64,000 nucleotides of DNA from Micromonospora lutea (lineage in GTDB: Bacteria > Actinomycetota > Actinomycetes > Mycobacteriales > Micromonosporaceae): positions 99,562-163,561 of the forward strand of contig NZ_BOPB01000026.1 of NCBI RefSeq assembly GCF_016863535.1. Reading direction: 5' to 3'. Position numbers and translations under genes: made by a program. Below are positions 41,348 through 49,694 of this stretch, in pieces. Each line of letters starts with the position of its first letter. Within the stretch, counting starts at the first letter, position 1. Below the pieces are notes generated by a model. The model had not been told where the DNA came from. It ran no database searches and saw only the letters and a list, made by a program, of their open reading frames with translations.

Positions 41348-42670
41348 TCAGCCGGGTCGGGCGGCCACGCAGGGGAAGCGGCCCGCGCGTCCGTGACGCG
41401 CAGCGACGTCGGCGCGGGCGTTGGCGGTCGCCGGCACGTGCCACCCGTCGATGGTCACCCCGCGTAACGGCCCGAACCCACCGTCAGCGCTGGTGACACC
41501 GTCTCCACCGGGTATCGACGGGCGGTGCGGGAGGGTGGGCGGCGGCGCGGGCGTCGATCCCGGCCTCGCCCATGACGGGCCGGTCGAGGAACGGTGCCAG
41601 CCGGGTGCCGCCCCGGTCACGGACGCGGCAGGCGTCACCTCCGCCGGAGATGCGGCGCGCGGCGCTGTCGCGGGCGGCGGTGCGGTGGGCGGTGGGTCCG
41701 GTGCCAGGGATCGGCCTGGCGGCCCGACCTCCGCAACACCCGGCGCGGGAGCGGTCCCCGGCCACCGAGGTGTCGGTCTCTCCACGATGGACGTACCCGT
41801 GCCAGGACATCCCGACCCGGCGGGAAGCGCAGGTACGACCAGGTCCACCACCCGCGCGATCGGTGTCACCACCGCCGTCGCGCCGGACGACACGGTCGCG
41901 ACGACCGTGGCCAGCACCGGCCGCGCGACGGCCGTCGCGGGCACGATGATGGTTTCCGCCGGTCGCGTCGCCAGGCCCGTCACGGTTTGGGTCAGCTCGG
42001 TCAGGGATGGCGGCTCGAGCTGCCCGCCGGGAGTCGGCGTCGCGTCAGCGGTGATCGGTACGCTCGACCGGCTCGGCGGTTCCATCGGCGCCCGCCGGCT
42101 CACTCCGGTGTTCTCCGGTGAACGGAGACCCGGAGAACGGCCATCCAGCGAACGGTCGGCCGGATAACGGTCACCGGGTGCACGGCCGGTCGGTGGGCCA
42201 CTCGTCGCAGGCGTTCGACCGGCACGGGCGGTCGAAGGTGAATGCGCCGGACGGTCCTGATCCGACCGGCCGCGCGGCGACGTGCCTTTCCCCGCGCTGG
42301 CCTCGTCAGCCGGCCGGCCGGTCACCGCTGAGCCGCGCCTCGGGGCTCGGCCCGGGTCGGGCTGCCGGGCCTCCGGTCGGTCGACGAGCCCGGCGATCAG
42401 ATCGTCGACCGGCAGGGCCGGCCCCGCACGTTCCGGGCCCCGTTGAGCCGCGCCGGTCGACGCCACGTCTGCGATGTCCACCCCGACCGACGGCAGGTCT
42501 CCGATGTCCGCGCTGGCCGGGTCGCTCGACAGGGCGCCGACGAGGAATCCGATGCCCACGGCTGCGGCTCCGATCAGCGCGAAGCGGGCGACAGGGGCCC
42601 CCCACCGTGCTGCCGGTGCGTGCGCCTTCCACCGGGCGGCGGGGGGACGGCGGAACGTCGGATGACGCAC
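41348..42670 (-). CDS. Exported Pro/Arg/Ser-rich protein next to the ram cluster
   Basis: A 440-aa protein of unknown function. Residues 26-50 form a signal or anchor segment (WGAPVARFALIGAAAVGIGFLVGALSSDPASA region). Then comes a long disordered part rich in Pro, Arg, Ser and Asp, with imperfect repeats around residues 150-180 (GDRYPADRSLDGRSPGLRSP). A Thr/Val-rich central segment follows (TVTGLATRPAETIIVPATAV, VVATVSSGATAVVTPIARVV). The end reads GPLRGVTIDGWHVPATANAR. GTG start behind GAGAGGGG; ATG at 42742 is an alternative. It could be a cell-surface or sheath protein, but there is no domain match. It is on the strand opposite to ramCSAB. Confidence 0.6.
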   Translation of the reverse strand: MRHPTFRRPPAARWKAHAPAARWGAPVARFALIGAAAVGIGFLVGALSSDPASADIGDLPSVGVDIADVASTGAAQRGPERAGPALPVDDLIAGLVDRPEARQPDPGRAPRRGSAVTGRPADEASAGKGTSPRGRSDQDRPAHSPSTARAGRTPATSGPPTGRAPGDRYPADRSLDGRSPGLRSPENTGVSRRAPMEPPSRSSVPITADATPTPGGQLEPPSLTELTQTVTGLATRPAETIIVPATAVARPVLATVVATVSSGATAVVTPIARVVDLVVPALPAGSGCPGTGTSIVERPTPRWPGTAPAPGVAEVGPPGRSLAPDPPPTAPPPATAPRAASPAEVTPAASVTGAAPGWHRSSTGPSWARPGSTPAPPPTLPHRPSIPGGDGVTSADGGFGPLRGVTIDGWHVPATANARADVAARHGRAGRFPCVAARPG

Positions 42671-42837
42671 GAGGCCCCTCTCTCGCCAAGGACGTTGACA
42701 TATCGTATTGAGTCGCTTACCCGGTTGCAGGCCGTGCAGCACCCGTTGACGGATTGCCGACTATCCGGCTGACGGCGGCGCTGCTTACCGCTAAGGCGGT
42801 CACCGAGCGTCCATCGCCGATCGAACCAGCGAACGCA

Positions 42838-42865
42838 GCAAGCCTTCCACCTCTGGAAGGCTTGC
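42838..42865 (-). terminator. tatC terminator
   Basis: A perfect 12-bp stem (42838-42849 and 42854-42865) with a four-base loop, 28 bp beyond the tatC stop on the minus strand. Confidence 0.7.
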
Positions 42866-42892
42866 CGCGTTGTTCCGTGTGAGGGTGTCGCG

Positions 42893-43843
42893 TCAGGTGA
42901 CGTCGTCGTAGCGTCGCTCGATCGGCAGCGGCCGGGTCACCGGCTCGGGAGCGTCGAGCGGGCTGACCGCGCTGACGGGCTGCCCCGCCTCCACCGGCTC
43001 CCGGTCGAACTCCAGCGGGGACGCCTCGTCGTCGTCGACGCCGGCGTAGATCTCCTTGCCGCGTCCCTTCCGCTTGTCGTTGAGGAACGCCACCCCGACC
43101 GCGATGAAGTAGAGCAGCGACAGACACAGCGCCAGCAACGTCATGCCGAACGGCCCCGGGTCGGGCGTGGCCACCGCCGCGAACGCGAAGCAGACGAACA
43201 CCACGACCCGCCACCAGCTGAGCAGTCGCCGGGCGCTGACCACGCCCGTGAAGTTGAGCATCAGCAAGGTGAGGGGAAATTCGAACGCCACCCCGAAGAG
43301 CAGGATCATGGTGGTGACGAAGCTGATGTAGCGGGTCACTTCCAGCTGCGAGTCGGTACCGGTGACACCGGCCTCCAACAGGAATGCCAGGCCCTTGTCG
43401 ACGACCAGGAAGGCGAGGACCGCGCCGGCGGCGAAGAGCGGCGCCGCGATCGTCACGAAGACGTACGCCCATTTGCGCTCGTGCCGGTGCAGCCCGGGAG
43501 CGATGAACGCCCAGAGTTGGTAGAGCCAGACCGGACCGCCGAGGATCAAACCGATCCAGAGCGCCAGCTTGAGCTTGAGGATGAAACCGTCCGCCGGGGC
43601 CAGCATCAGGAACTGCTGGCACTCGCCGTCGACCATCATTCCCGGCAGTCGACAGTACGGCTGGCTCAACAGGTCGAACGCCGGCTGTGCGAGAAGGTAC
43701 CCACCGACCAGCCCGACGAGAATCGCCAACGCGGCACGGAACAGCCGGTCACGCAACTCGCGGATGTGCTCGACGAGGGTCATCGAGCCGTCGGCGGCCC
43801 GCTCGAAGTTGCTCGGTCCGCGCTTGCGGAGTCCGAAGGCCAC
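42893..43843 (-). CDS. tatC: Twin-arginine translocase subunit TatC
   Basis: The six-span receptor for twin-arginine signal peptides. The 316-aa protein shows MTLVEHIRELRDRLFRAALA near residue 21 (the conserved SMTLxEHLxELRxR block), FILKLKLALWIGLILGGPVW, YQLWAFIAPGLHRHERKWAY, GVAFEFPLTLLMLNFTGVVS, and FAAVATPDPGPFGMTLLALC. The C-terminal tail is long and acidic. It lies 18 bp after tatA in the same orientation; TatB is encoded elsewhere, as in other actinobacteria. Confidence 0.97.
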   Translation of the reverse strand: MAFGLRKRGPSNFERAADGSMTLVEHIRELRDRLFRAALAILVGLVGGYLLAQPAFDLLSQPYCRLPGMMVDGECQQFLMLAPADGFILKLKLALWIGLILGGPVWLYQLWAFIAPGLHRHERKWAYVFVTIAAPLFAAGAVLAFLVVDKGLAFLLEAGVTGTDSQLEVTRYISFVTTMILLFGVAFEFPLTLLMLNFTGVVSARRLLSWWRVVVFVCFAFAAVATPDPGPFGMTLLALCLSLLYFIAVGVAFLNDKRKGRGKEIYAGVDDDEASPLEFDREPVEAGQPVSAVSPLDAPEPVTRPLPIERRYDDVT

Positions 43844-43861
43844 GGTTACCGGACCCGGGGG

Positions 43862-44149
43862 TCAGTTCTCGCGGACGCGCTGCACCGGGTCGACCGGCGG
43901 CTGCACGGTGCCCTGGTAGGGCTGCTGCTGCGGTGCCGACTGCTGCGGCGGGTACGGCTGGTAGCCGGCCTGCGCGTCGGCCTTGCCGGCGAGGTCACGG
44001 TCGTCGTCGGCCAGGCTCTTCGTCTCGGCCTTGATGATCCGCAGCGAGCGACCGAGGGAGCGGGCGGCGTCCGGGAGCCGCTTCGCGCCGAAGAGCAGGA
44101 TCAGCACGACCACGAGTACGGCGATGTGCCACGGCCTGAGGGCACCCAT
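43862..44149 (-). CDS. tatA: Twin-arginine translocase subunit TatA
   Basis: The pore-forming Tat subunit, 95 aa. One N-terminal membrane helix (LRPWHIAVLVVVLILLFGAK) is followed by the hinge RLPDAARSLGRSLRIIKAET and a Pro/Gln-rich tail with several PQQ stretches. In the usual order with tatC behind it. Confidence 0.95.
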   Translation of the reverse strand: MGALRPWHIAVLVVVLILLFGAKRLPDAARSLGRSLRIIKAETKSLADDDRDLAGKADAQAGYQPYPPQQSAPQQQPYQGTVQPPVDPVQRVREN

Positions 44150-44397
44150 GTGAAGCTCCAGTCGCTTGTGCCAACGGGGGTGGTTCCGCAGCCCATCGTA
44201 CGTGCGACGAAGGCCCTTGCCACCCGCCGGGGCGGTAGGGGTTCGTCCCGGTGGGTGAAGTCTCGGGCAACCGCAACTGTCCCGTCAACCAGGCGGCTGG
44301 ATCATTCTGCGCGAAGTCGAGCCGCCACGAGCAGCAGAACGCACCGTGCGGGCAGGAACGCGCACCGCGCCGGGGTTGGCCGCCGGTAAACCGCGCC

Positions 44398-44646
44398 TCA
44401 GTCGCCCCGGCGCGCCCGGATCAGGGTGAGCCGCTGTTCGGTCGTCTCCAACCGGCTCTGCAGCCCCTCCGCCCGCTGCTGGAGGCTCTCCGCCGCCTCC
44501 TGCAACGCCGTCGCCTCGTCGACGCGCCGCTGCAACGCCAGCGCCGCCCGACGCAGCCGGGGCAGCCGCGCCAGCACAGGTCGTACGGCGAGGGCGAGCA
44601 GAATCAACGGCACCAGCACCAGCGCGAGCACGATCCACTTCAACAC
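44398..44646 (-). CDS. Small membrane protein with coiled coil, between pafC and tatA
   Basis: An 82-aa protein starting at GTG: one hydrophobic segment (LKWIVLALVLVPLILLALAV) and then a helix with heptad spacing (LQRRVDEATALQEAAESLQQ, RAEGLQSRLETTEQRLTLI). It starts 11 bp after the pafC stop, in line with it, so it is likely co-transcribed. Function unknown. The segment 44150-44397 between it and tatA holds no gene I can support. Confidence 0.7.
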   Translation of the reverse strand: MLKWIVLALVLVPLILLALAVRPVLARLPRLRRAALALQRRVDEATALQEAAESLQQRAEGLQSRLETTEQRLTLIRARRGD

Positions 44647-44656
44647 GCGGGCCAGC

Positions 44657-45679
44657 CTACTGCCTGTCCCCGACCGCCGCCGGGTCCGCGCCCGCCGGCA
44701 CCGGCCGCGCGTACGCCTCCAGGGCCGCCGCCGCCGACTCGCGGATCTGCTCGGCCAGCTCGGCCGGCGCGACGACCTCGACGTCCGGGCCGAGGCCGAG
44801 CACGAACCGGCGGGCCCAACCCAGATCGGTGACGCGCAGCGACACCACCCACCGTTCACCGTCGGACTCGACCCGCTCGCACGGGTAGTACTCGGTGATC
44901 CACCGTTCGCCCCGACCGATCCGCAACGTGATCAACGGCAGGTCGGGTGAGGGCCGGAACGCCCCCTCGCGCAGGTCGTGCGGTCGGGCCTGCGGCGGCA
45001 CCACGGCGGGTTCGGTCAGCTCGGTCACCGCGTCGATCCGGTCGGCCCGGAACAGCCGCACCGCCTCGGCGCGGCGGCACCACGCCTCCACGTACGTCCG
45101 GCCACCCACCATCAGCACCCGCAGTGGGTCGATGACCCGCTCGGTGGTCTCGTCACGGGCGGCCGCGTAGTACGTGATGCGCAGGGCGCGACCACCCTCC
45201 ACCGCGGCACGCAGCTGCTCGACCCGCTCGGTGTCGCCGGGCAGCCGCACCTCCACCGGCGCGGCGACCAGGTCACCGGCGGCGTCCTCGATCTTCGCCA
45301 GGGCCCGCTCGACCGCGTCCCGGTTGGCCACCCCGGGTGTCTCGGCCAGCATCCGCAACGCCACCACCAGCGCCAGCGCCTCGTCCGGGGTGAGCCGCAG
45401 CGGCCGGTCGATGCCCGCGTCGTAGGTGATGGTGACCCGGTCACCGTCGAACGCCATGTCGATCAGGTCACCCGGGCCGTACCCGGGCAGCCCGCAGACC
45501 CACAGCAGTTCCAGGTCTTCCCGCAGCTGCCGCTCGGTGACGCCCAGGTCACCGGCCGCCTCGGCGATCTCGATGCCGGGCCGGGCGAGCAGGTACGGCA
45601 CCAGGTTCAGCAGTCGGGCCAGCCGGTCCGCGGAGGCACGGGAGCCGGCGCGCGCCGCCGGCCGGGTCGTGCCGCTCAC
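44657..45679 (-). CDS. pafC: WYL-domain regulator PafC
   Basis: A 340-aa transcription factor half of PafBC, which activates DNA-damage genes in mycobacteria independently of LexA. N-terminal winged helix (LARLLNLVPYLLARPGIEIA, AAGDLGVTERQLREDLELLW), then the WYL domain (ALRITYYAAARDETTERVID, PLRVLMVGGRTYVEAWCRR, AVRLFRADRIDAVTEL) and the WCX tail. GTG start overlaps the pafB stop by four bases, so the two are coupled. Confidence 0.93.
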   Translation of the reverse strand: MSGTTRPAARAGSRASADRLARLLNLVPYLLARPGIEIAEAAGDLGVTERQLREDLELLWVCGLPGYGPGDLIDMAFDGDRVTITYDAGIDRPLRLTPDEALALVVALRMLAETPGVANRDAVERALAKIEDAAGDLVAAPVEVRLPGDTERVEQLRAAVEGGRALRITYYAAARDETTERVIDPLRVLMVGGRTYVEAWCRRAEAVRLFRADRIDAVTELTEPAVVPPQARPHDLREGAFRPSPDLPLITLRIGRGERWITEYYPCERVESDGERWVVSLRVTDLGWARRFVLGLGPDVEVVAPAELAEQIRESAAAALEAYARPVPAGADPAAVGDRQ

Positions 45680-46665
45680 GGGATCACCGCCAGGGTGTCG
45701 TGTCGGGCGGCGATCTCCTTGAGCCGCTGGATGACCGCCTCCCGCACCTCGGGCGGGTCGAGCACCCGCACGTCGGGCCCGTAGCCGACGAGGTGACCCG
45801 CCAGCCAACAGGCGTCGCCGTACGGCAGGACCAGCCGGTCCGCCTCCGGCCCGGCGGTGACCTCCACCGCCCAGCGGCGCAACCCGGCGGCACGTCCCGG
45901 AGCGACCAGCACGGTGGCCCGACCAGGTCGCTCCACCGGGCCGGACCAACGAGCCACGTGACTGATCAGGTCGACTCCGGTCGGCGGCTGGTAGGCGCCC
46001 GGCTCACCGGTGACCCGCACCTGGCCCACCACCCGCGACAGGCGGAAGCAGCGGGTGGCGTCACGGTCGAGGTCGTGACCGACCACGTACCAGCGGCCCC
46101 GCCAGCAGACCACACCCCACGGTTGCAGCCGACGCCGGGCGGGCGCGTCGCGGTCCGGAATCCGGTAGTCGAAACGGACCTCCCGCCGGTCACGGGCGGC
46201 CGCGGTCAGCGGAGCGAACGCCGGGTCGACCGTGACCATCGGCTCCAGGCCGAGGGTGGCCTGCGGGTCCACGTCCACACCGGCGGCGCGCAGCTTCGCC
46301 AGGCCCGACGAGGCGGCGGCGGCCAGGCCGGCGTGCTGCCACAGTCGAGCGGCGATGCCGACGGCGGCTGCCTCGTCCGGCTTGAGGGGGATGTCGGGCA
46401 GCGCGTACTCCCGGCGGGCGATCCGGTACCCGAGCTCCGCGTCGAAGGCGCTCGCCGTCCCGGTCTCCAGTGGTACGCCCAATTCCCGCAGCTCGGCCTT
46501 GTCCCGCTCGAACTTGCGCTGAAATGCCTCGTGCTCCCGGGCGTCGTCCGGATCGTGCTCGTAACCGGGCACGGTCGCGGCGATCTGCGCGGCGGTCAGG
46601 AACCGCCGCGTGGACAGCAGGCAGATCACCAGGTTGACCAGCCGTTCGGTGCGACTACGCGACAC
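45676..46665 (-). CDS. pafB: WYL-domain regulator PafB
   Basis: A 329-aa partner of PafC. The N-terminal HTH opens SRSRTERLVNLVICLLSTRR, FLTAAQIAATVPGYEHD, with RKFERDKAELRELGVPLET; then the WYL domain (RFDYRIPDRDAPARRRLQPW, GVVCWRGRWYVVGHDLDRDA, TRCFRLSRVVG). The GTG lies seven bases after a TAGCGT hexamer and no ribosome site is present, so the mRNA is probably leaderless. Confidence 0.93.
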   Translation of the reverse strand: MSRSRTERLVNLVICLLSTRRFLTAAQIAATVPGYEHDPDDAREHEAFQRKFERDKAELRELGVPLETGTASAFDAELGYRIARREYALPDIPLKPDEAAAVGIAARLWQHAGLAAAASSGLAKLRAAGVDVDPQATLGLEPMVTVDPAFAPLTAAARDRREVRFDYRIPDRDAPARRRLQPWGVVCWRGRWYVVGHDLDRDATRCFRLSRVVGQVRVTGEPGAYQPPTGVDLISHVARWSGPVERPGRATVLVAPGRAAGLRRWAVEVTAGPEADRLVLPYGDACWLAGHLVGYGPDVRVLDPPEVREAVIQRLKEIAARHDTLAVIP

Positions 46666-46672
46666 CCGGTAG

Positions 46673-46678
46673 ACGCTA
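46673..46678 (-). promoter_or_regulatory. Likely -10 of leaderless pafB promoter
   Basis: TAGCGT on the minus strand, seven bases before the GTG start codon. The distance matches leaderless actinobacterial transcripts that begin at the start codon. Confidence 0.55.
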
Positions 46679-46741
46679 GCAGCCCCCACCCCCCACAAAG
46701 CCACCCCACACCACGCCCCCTCACTCCCACCCACCCCGTCT

Positions 46742-46817
46742 CGCCGATCATGCAGTTGTGGTCGTCGTAATGTACTTTTTGCCCGCTTATGTTCCTGCCA
46801 CAACTGCATGATCGGCG
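46742..46817. repeat. Dispersed palindromic element, copy 2
   Basis: A perfect 20-bp inverted repeat (arms 46742-46761 and 46798-46817) around a 36-base A/T-richer spacer with cccgcttatgttc. Its inner 17 bp of each arm are identical to those of copy 1 at 32204-32274 and part of the spacer is shared. It also has C-rich left and G-rich right flanks. This copy sits between two divergent genes, so it is not simply a terminator. Confidence 0.9.
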
Positions 46818-46853
46818 GTGGCACCCGGTGGGTGGGGGCGGTGGGGTGGGGGT

Positions 46854-46859
46854 TAGCGT
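46854..46859 (+). promoter_or_regulatory. Likely -10 of the DUF3866 gene
   Basis: TAGCGT, six bases before the first GTG of the gene and identical to the hexamer used by divergent pafB. No ribosome site is present. Confidence 0.5.
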
Positions 46860-46865
46860 GCGGGG

Positions 46866-47963
46866 GTGGTGCGGTGGCGGGCGGGTGTGGTGACGCGGGT
46901 GCGTCGGCGGTGGGTTGGGGCGGTGGAGCTGGATGTCGAGGTGGATGACGGGGCCTCGATGCGGGCGCTGGCCTATCCGGCGCTGGTCGGTGAACCCGAG
47001 CCCGGGGATCGGGTGCTGCTCAACGCCGGTGCGCTGCTGATGGGCCTGGGTACCGGTGGGTACGCGCTGGTCGTGGCGCTGCCGGAGCGGCTGCCGGCCG
47101 ACCCGCCGCAGGCTCTCGACTCCCGCGACGCGGGACACCTGGTCAAGGCCCGCTACACCCCGCTGCAGCCGATCCTGCTCGGTGTCGACGAGGAAGCGTC
47201 ACCGCACCGGGAGGTGCTGGCCGCCGCCGACGACCTGGGCGGTCTGCCGGTGGTGACCGCCGACCTGCACTCCGCGCTGCCGGCGATCCTCGCCGGGGTC
47301 CGCGTCGACGCGCCCCAGGCCCGGGTGGCGTACCTGCTCACCGACGGCGGGGCGCTGCCCGCCTGGTTCTCCCGCACCCTCGCCGGGCTGCGTGACGAAC
47401 TGGTCGGCACGATCAGCGTCGGGCAGGCTTTCGGTGGCGACCTCGAGGCCTCGACGCTGCACAGCGGGCTGCTCGCCGCCCGGCACGTGCTCGACGCCGA
47501 TGTGGCGGTGGTGGCGCAGGGACCGGGCAATCTCGGCACCGGCACCCGGTGGGGGTTCTCCGGGGTGGCCGTCGGCGAGGCGGTGAACGCCGTCGCCGCC
47601 CTGGGTGGTCGCCCGATCGGCTCCCTGCGGATCTCCGCCGCCGACCCACGTGCGCGGCACCGGGGCGTGTCGCACCACAGCCTCACCGCGTACGGCCGGG
47701 TGGCGCTGGCCCGCGCGGAACTGGTGGTACCGGCGGACCTCGACCCGACGCTGGCCGCCGAGGTCGACGCCGCAGTGGCCCCGCTCGCCGAGCGGCACAC
47801 GCTGGTGCGGGTGGACACCGCCGGGCTGGACGCGGCACTGCGGCGCAGCCCGGTACCGCTGTCGACGATGGGGCGCGGGCTCGACGCCGATCACGCCTAC
47901 TTCATGGCCGCCGCCGCGGCCGGCCGGCACGCCGCCCGCCTGCTCGCCGCCGACACGGCCTGA
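46866..47963 (+). CDS. DUF3866 family protein
   Basis: A 365-aa protein, function unknown, conserved beside pafBC and proteasome genes in actinobacteria. Starts with two GTG codons; TAGCGT lies six bases ahead, suggesting a leaderless mRNA. Sequence marks: ALAYPALVGEPEPGDRVLLN, ARYTPLQPILLGVDEEASPH, LPVVTADLHSALPAILAGV, a Gly-rich segment AQGPGNLGTGTRWGFSGVAV, and RGVSHHSLTAYGRVALARAE. The GxGNxGxGT stretch suggests a nucleotide or phosphate site, but this is a guess from pattern. No membrane segment. Confidence 0.8.
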   Translation: MVRWRAGVVTRVRRRWVGAVELDVEVDDGASMRALAYPALVGEPEPGDRVLLNAGALLMGLGTGGYALVVALPERLPADPPQALDSRDAGHLVKARYTPLQPILLGVDEEASPHREVLAAADDLGGLPVVTADLHSALPAILAGVRVDAPQARVAYLLTDGGALPAWFSRTLAGLRDELVGTISVGQAFGGDLEASTLHSGLLAARHVLDADVAVVAQGPGNLGTGTRWGFSGVAVGEAVNAVAALGGRPIGSLRISAADPRARHRGVSHHSLTAYGRVALARAELVVPADLDPTLAAEVDAAVAPLAERHTLVRVDTAGLDAALRRSPVPLSTMGRGLDADHAYFMAAAAAGRHAARLLAADTA

Positions 47964-47979
47964 GCCCAACCGGGCGTAC

Positions 47980-48037
47980 GCGTTAACAAGGGGCCCCTGC
48001 TCTACCGCAGGCGTTAAGAAGGTGCCCTTCCTTACAC
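47980..48037. repeat. Dispersed short repeat with two GTTAA units
   Basis: Two related units, gcgttaacaaggggcccctg (47980-47999) and gcgttaagaaggtgcccttc (48011-48030), followed by cttacacc, each with an internal palindrome (ggggcccc type). I associate this motif with Micromonospora intergenic regions. Located between a plus-strand and a minus-strand gene end. Confidence 0.6.
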
Positions 48038-48038
48038 C

Positions 48039-48224
48039 TCAGGCGAGGATGATCAAGGCGAGCCAGGCGCCGACGATCAGGGCCAGCGCTGTCGCCAGCA
48101 CCCAGGTCGGGACGGTGTACTCGCCTCGGCGATTGCGCTCGATCTCGGCGCGGACCTTGTCACGACGCCGTTCGAGCCAGCCCTGCCGCTGCGCACCGGA
48201 GGTGGAAGGTTCGGAAGGAAACAT
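48039..48224 (-). CDS. Small C-terminally anchored membrane protein
   Basis: A 61-aa protein: a basic, Arg-rich N-terminal half (QRQGWLERRRDKVRAEIERN) and a C-terminal membrane segment (PTWVLATALALIVGAWLALI). ATG start with an AAGGTTCGGAAGGA stretch ahead. Similar small proteins occur next to pafA. Function unknown. Confidence 0.7.
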   Translation of the reverse strand: MFPSEPSTSGAQRQGWLERRRDKVRAEIERNRRGEYTVPTWVLATALALIVGAWLALIILA

Positions 48225-48278
48225 GGTCCGGCCAGCCTACCCGGGCCCGCCCGCAGCGGACGGGCCCGGTGCAGCCGG

Positions 48279-49637
48279 TCACATGCTGGCGATCAGCCGC
48301 TCCACCCGCTCGTCGTACGCCCGGAACGGGTCCTTGCACAGCACGGTCCGCTGCGCCTGGTCGTTGAGCTTCAGGTGCACCCAGTCGACGGTGAAGTCCC
48401 GCCGCTTCTCCTGGGCGTGCCGGATGAACTCGCCGCGCAGCCGGGCCCGGGTGGTCTGTGGCGGCGTCTCCTTCGCCTCGAAGATCTCCGGATCGGTGGC
48501 CACCCGGTCCACCGCGCCGCGCCGCTCCAGCAACGCGTACAGGCCCCGTCCCCGGCGCAGGTCGTGATACGCCAGATCCATCTGCGCCACCCGGGGGTGC
48601 GACAGCGGCAGGTCGTGCTTGCGCTGGTACCGCTCGATCAGGCGCAGCTTGGTCACCCAGTCGATCTCCCGGGAGACCGGTTCCAGGTCGCCGGTCTCCA
48701 CCGCCCGCAGCACCCGACCCCAGAGCTCGACCACCCGCTTGGCGGTCTGATCGCCGCCGCGGCGCTCGACGAACTCGGTCGCCTTGGCGAGGTACTCCTG
48801 CTGGATCTCCAGGGCGCTGATCTCCTTACCCGAGGCCAGCCGCACCTTCCGCCGACCGGTGATGTCGTGCGACACCTCCCGGATCGCCCGGATCGGGTTC
48901 TCCAGGGTGAGGTCGCGCATCACCACGCCGCCCTCGATCATCCGCAGCACGATGTCGGCGGTGCCGACCTTCAGCAGCGTGGTGACCTCGTTCATGTTGG
49001 AGTCGCCGACGATGACGTGCAGCCGGCGGTACCGCTCCGCGTCGGCGTGCGGCTCGTCCCGGGTGTTGATGATCGGACGGCTGCGGGTGGTCGCCGAGGA
49101 GACACCCTCCCAGATGTGCTCGGCCCGCTGGGACAGGCAGTAGACCGCGCCGCGCGGGGTCTGCAACACCTTGCCGGCGCCGCAGATCAGTTGCCGGGTG
49201 ACCAGGAACGGGATCAGGACGTCGGCGAGCCGACCGAACTCACCGTGTCGGGACACCAGGTAGTTCTCGTGGCAGCCGTACGAGTTGCCGGCCGAGTCGG
49301 TGTTGTTCTTGAACAGGTAGATCTCACCGGCGATGCCCTCGTCGTGCAGCCGCTTCTCCGCATCGATGAGCAGCCCCTCCAGGATCCGCTCGCCGGCCCG
49401 GTCGTGGGCGACCAGGTCGACCACCGAGTCGCACTCCGGGGTGGCGTACTCGGGGTGTGAGCCGACATCCAGGTAGAGCCGAGCGCCGTTGCGCAGGAAG
49501 ACGTTGCTCGACCGACCCCAGGACACGACCCGGCGGAAGAGGTACCGGGCGACCTCATCAGGGGACAGTCGCCGCTGTCCGCGGTAGGTACAGGTGACGC
49601 CGTACTCGGTCTCCAGACCGAAGATTCGCCGTTCCAT
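48279..49637 (-). CDS. pafA: Pup--protein ligase PafA
   Basis: PafA attaches Pup through its C-terminal Glu to lysines of target proteins, with ATP. The 452-aa protein begins MERRIFGLETEYGVTCTYRG, with the ATP-site Glu (ETEYG) of the glutamine-synthetase-like fold. Further motifs: ARLYLDVGSHPEYATPECDS with the catalytic Asp, LFKNNTDSAGNSYGCHENYL, RPIINTRDEPHADAERYRRL and HVIVGDSNMNEVTTLLKVGT. Full length. It stands apart from dop and pup (9.4 kb away) because a rhamnose locus lies between. Confidence 0.97.
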   Translation of the reverse strand: MERRIFGLETEYGVTCTYRGQRRLSPDEVARYLFRRVVSWGRSSNVFLRNGARLYLDVGSHPEYATPECDSVVDLVAHDRAGERILEGLLIDAEKRLHDEGIAGEIYLFKNNTDSAGNSYGCHENYLVSRHGEFGRLADVLIPFLVTRQLICGAGKVLQTPRGAVYCLSQRAEHIWEGVSSATTRSRPIINTRDEPHADAERYRRLHVIVGDSNMNEVTTLLKVGTADIVLRMIEGGVVMRDLTLENPIRAIREVSHDITGRRKVRLASGKEISALEIQQEYLAKATEFVERRGGDQTAKRVVELWGRVLRAVETGDLEPVSREIDWVTKLRLIERYQRKHDLPLSHPRVAQMDLAYHDLRRGRGLYALLERRGAVDRVATDPEIFEAKETPPQTTRARLRGEFIRHAQEKRRDFTVDWVHLKLNDQAQRTVLCKDPFRAYDERVERLIASM

Positions 49638-49694
49638 GATGAGACATTAGCCGTACGGAGGCCCTGTTCGTCACTGTCGGGGCAGGTGCCGATC

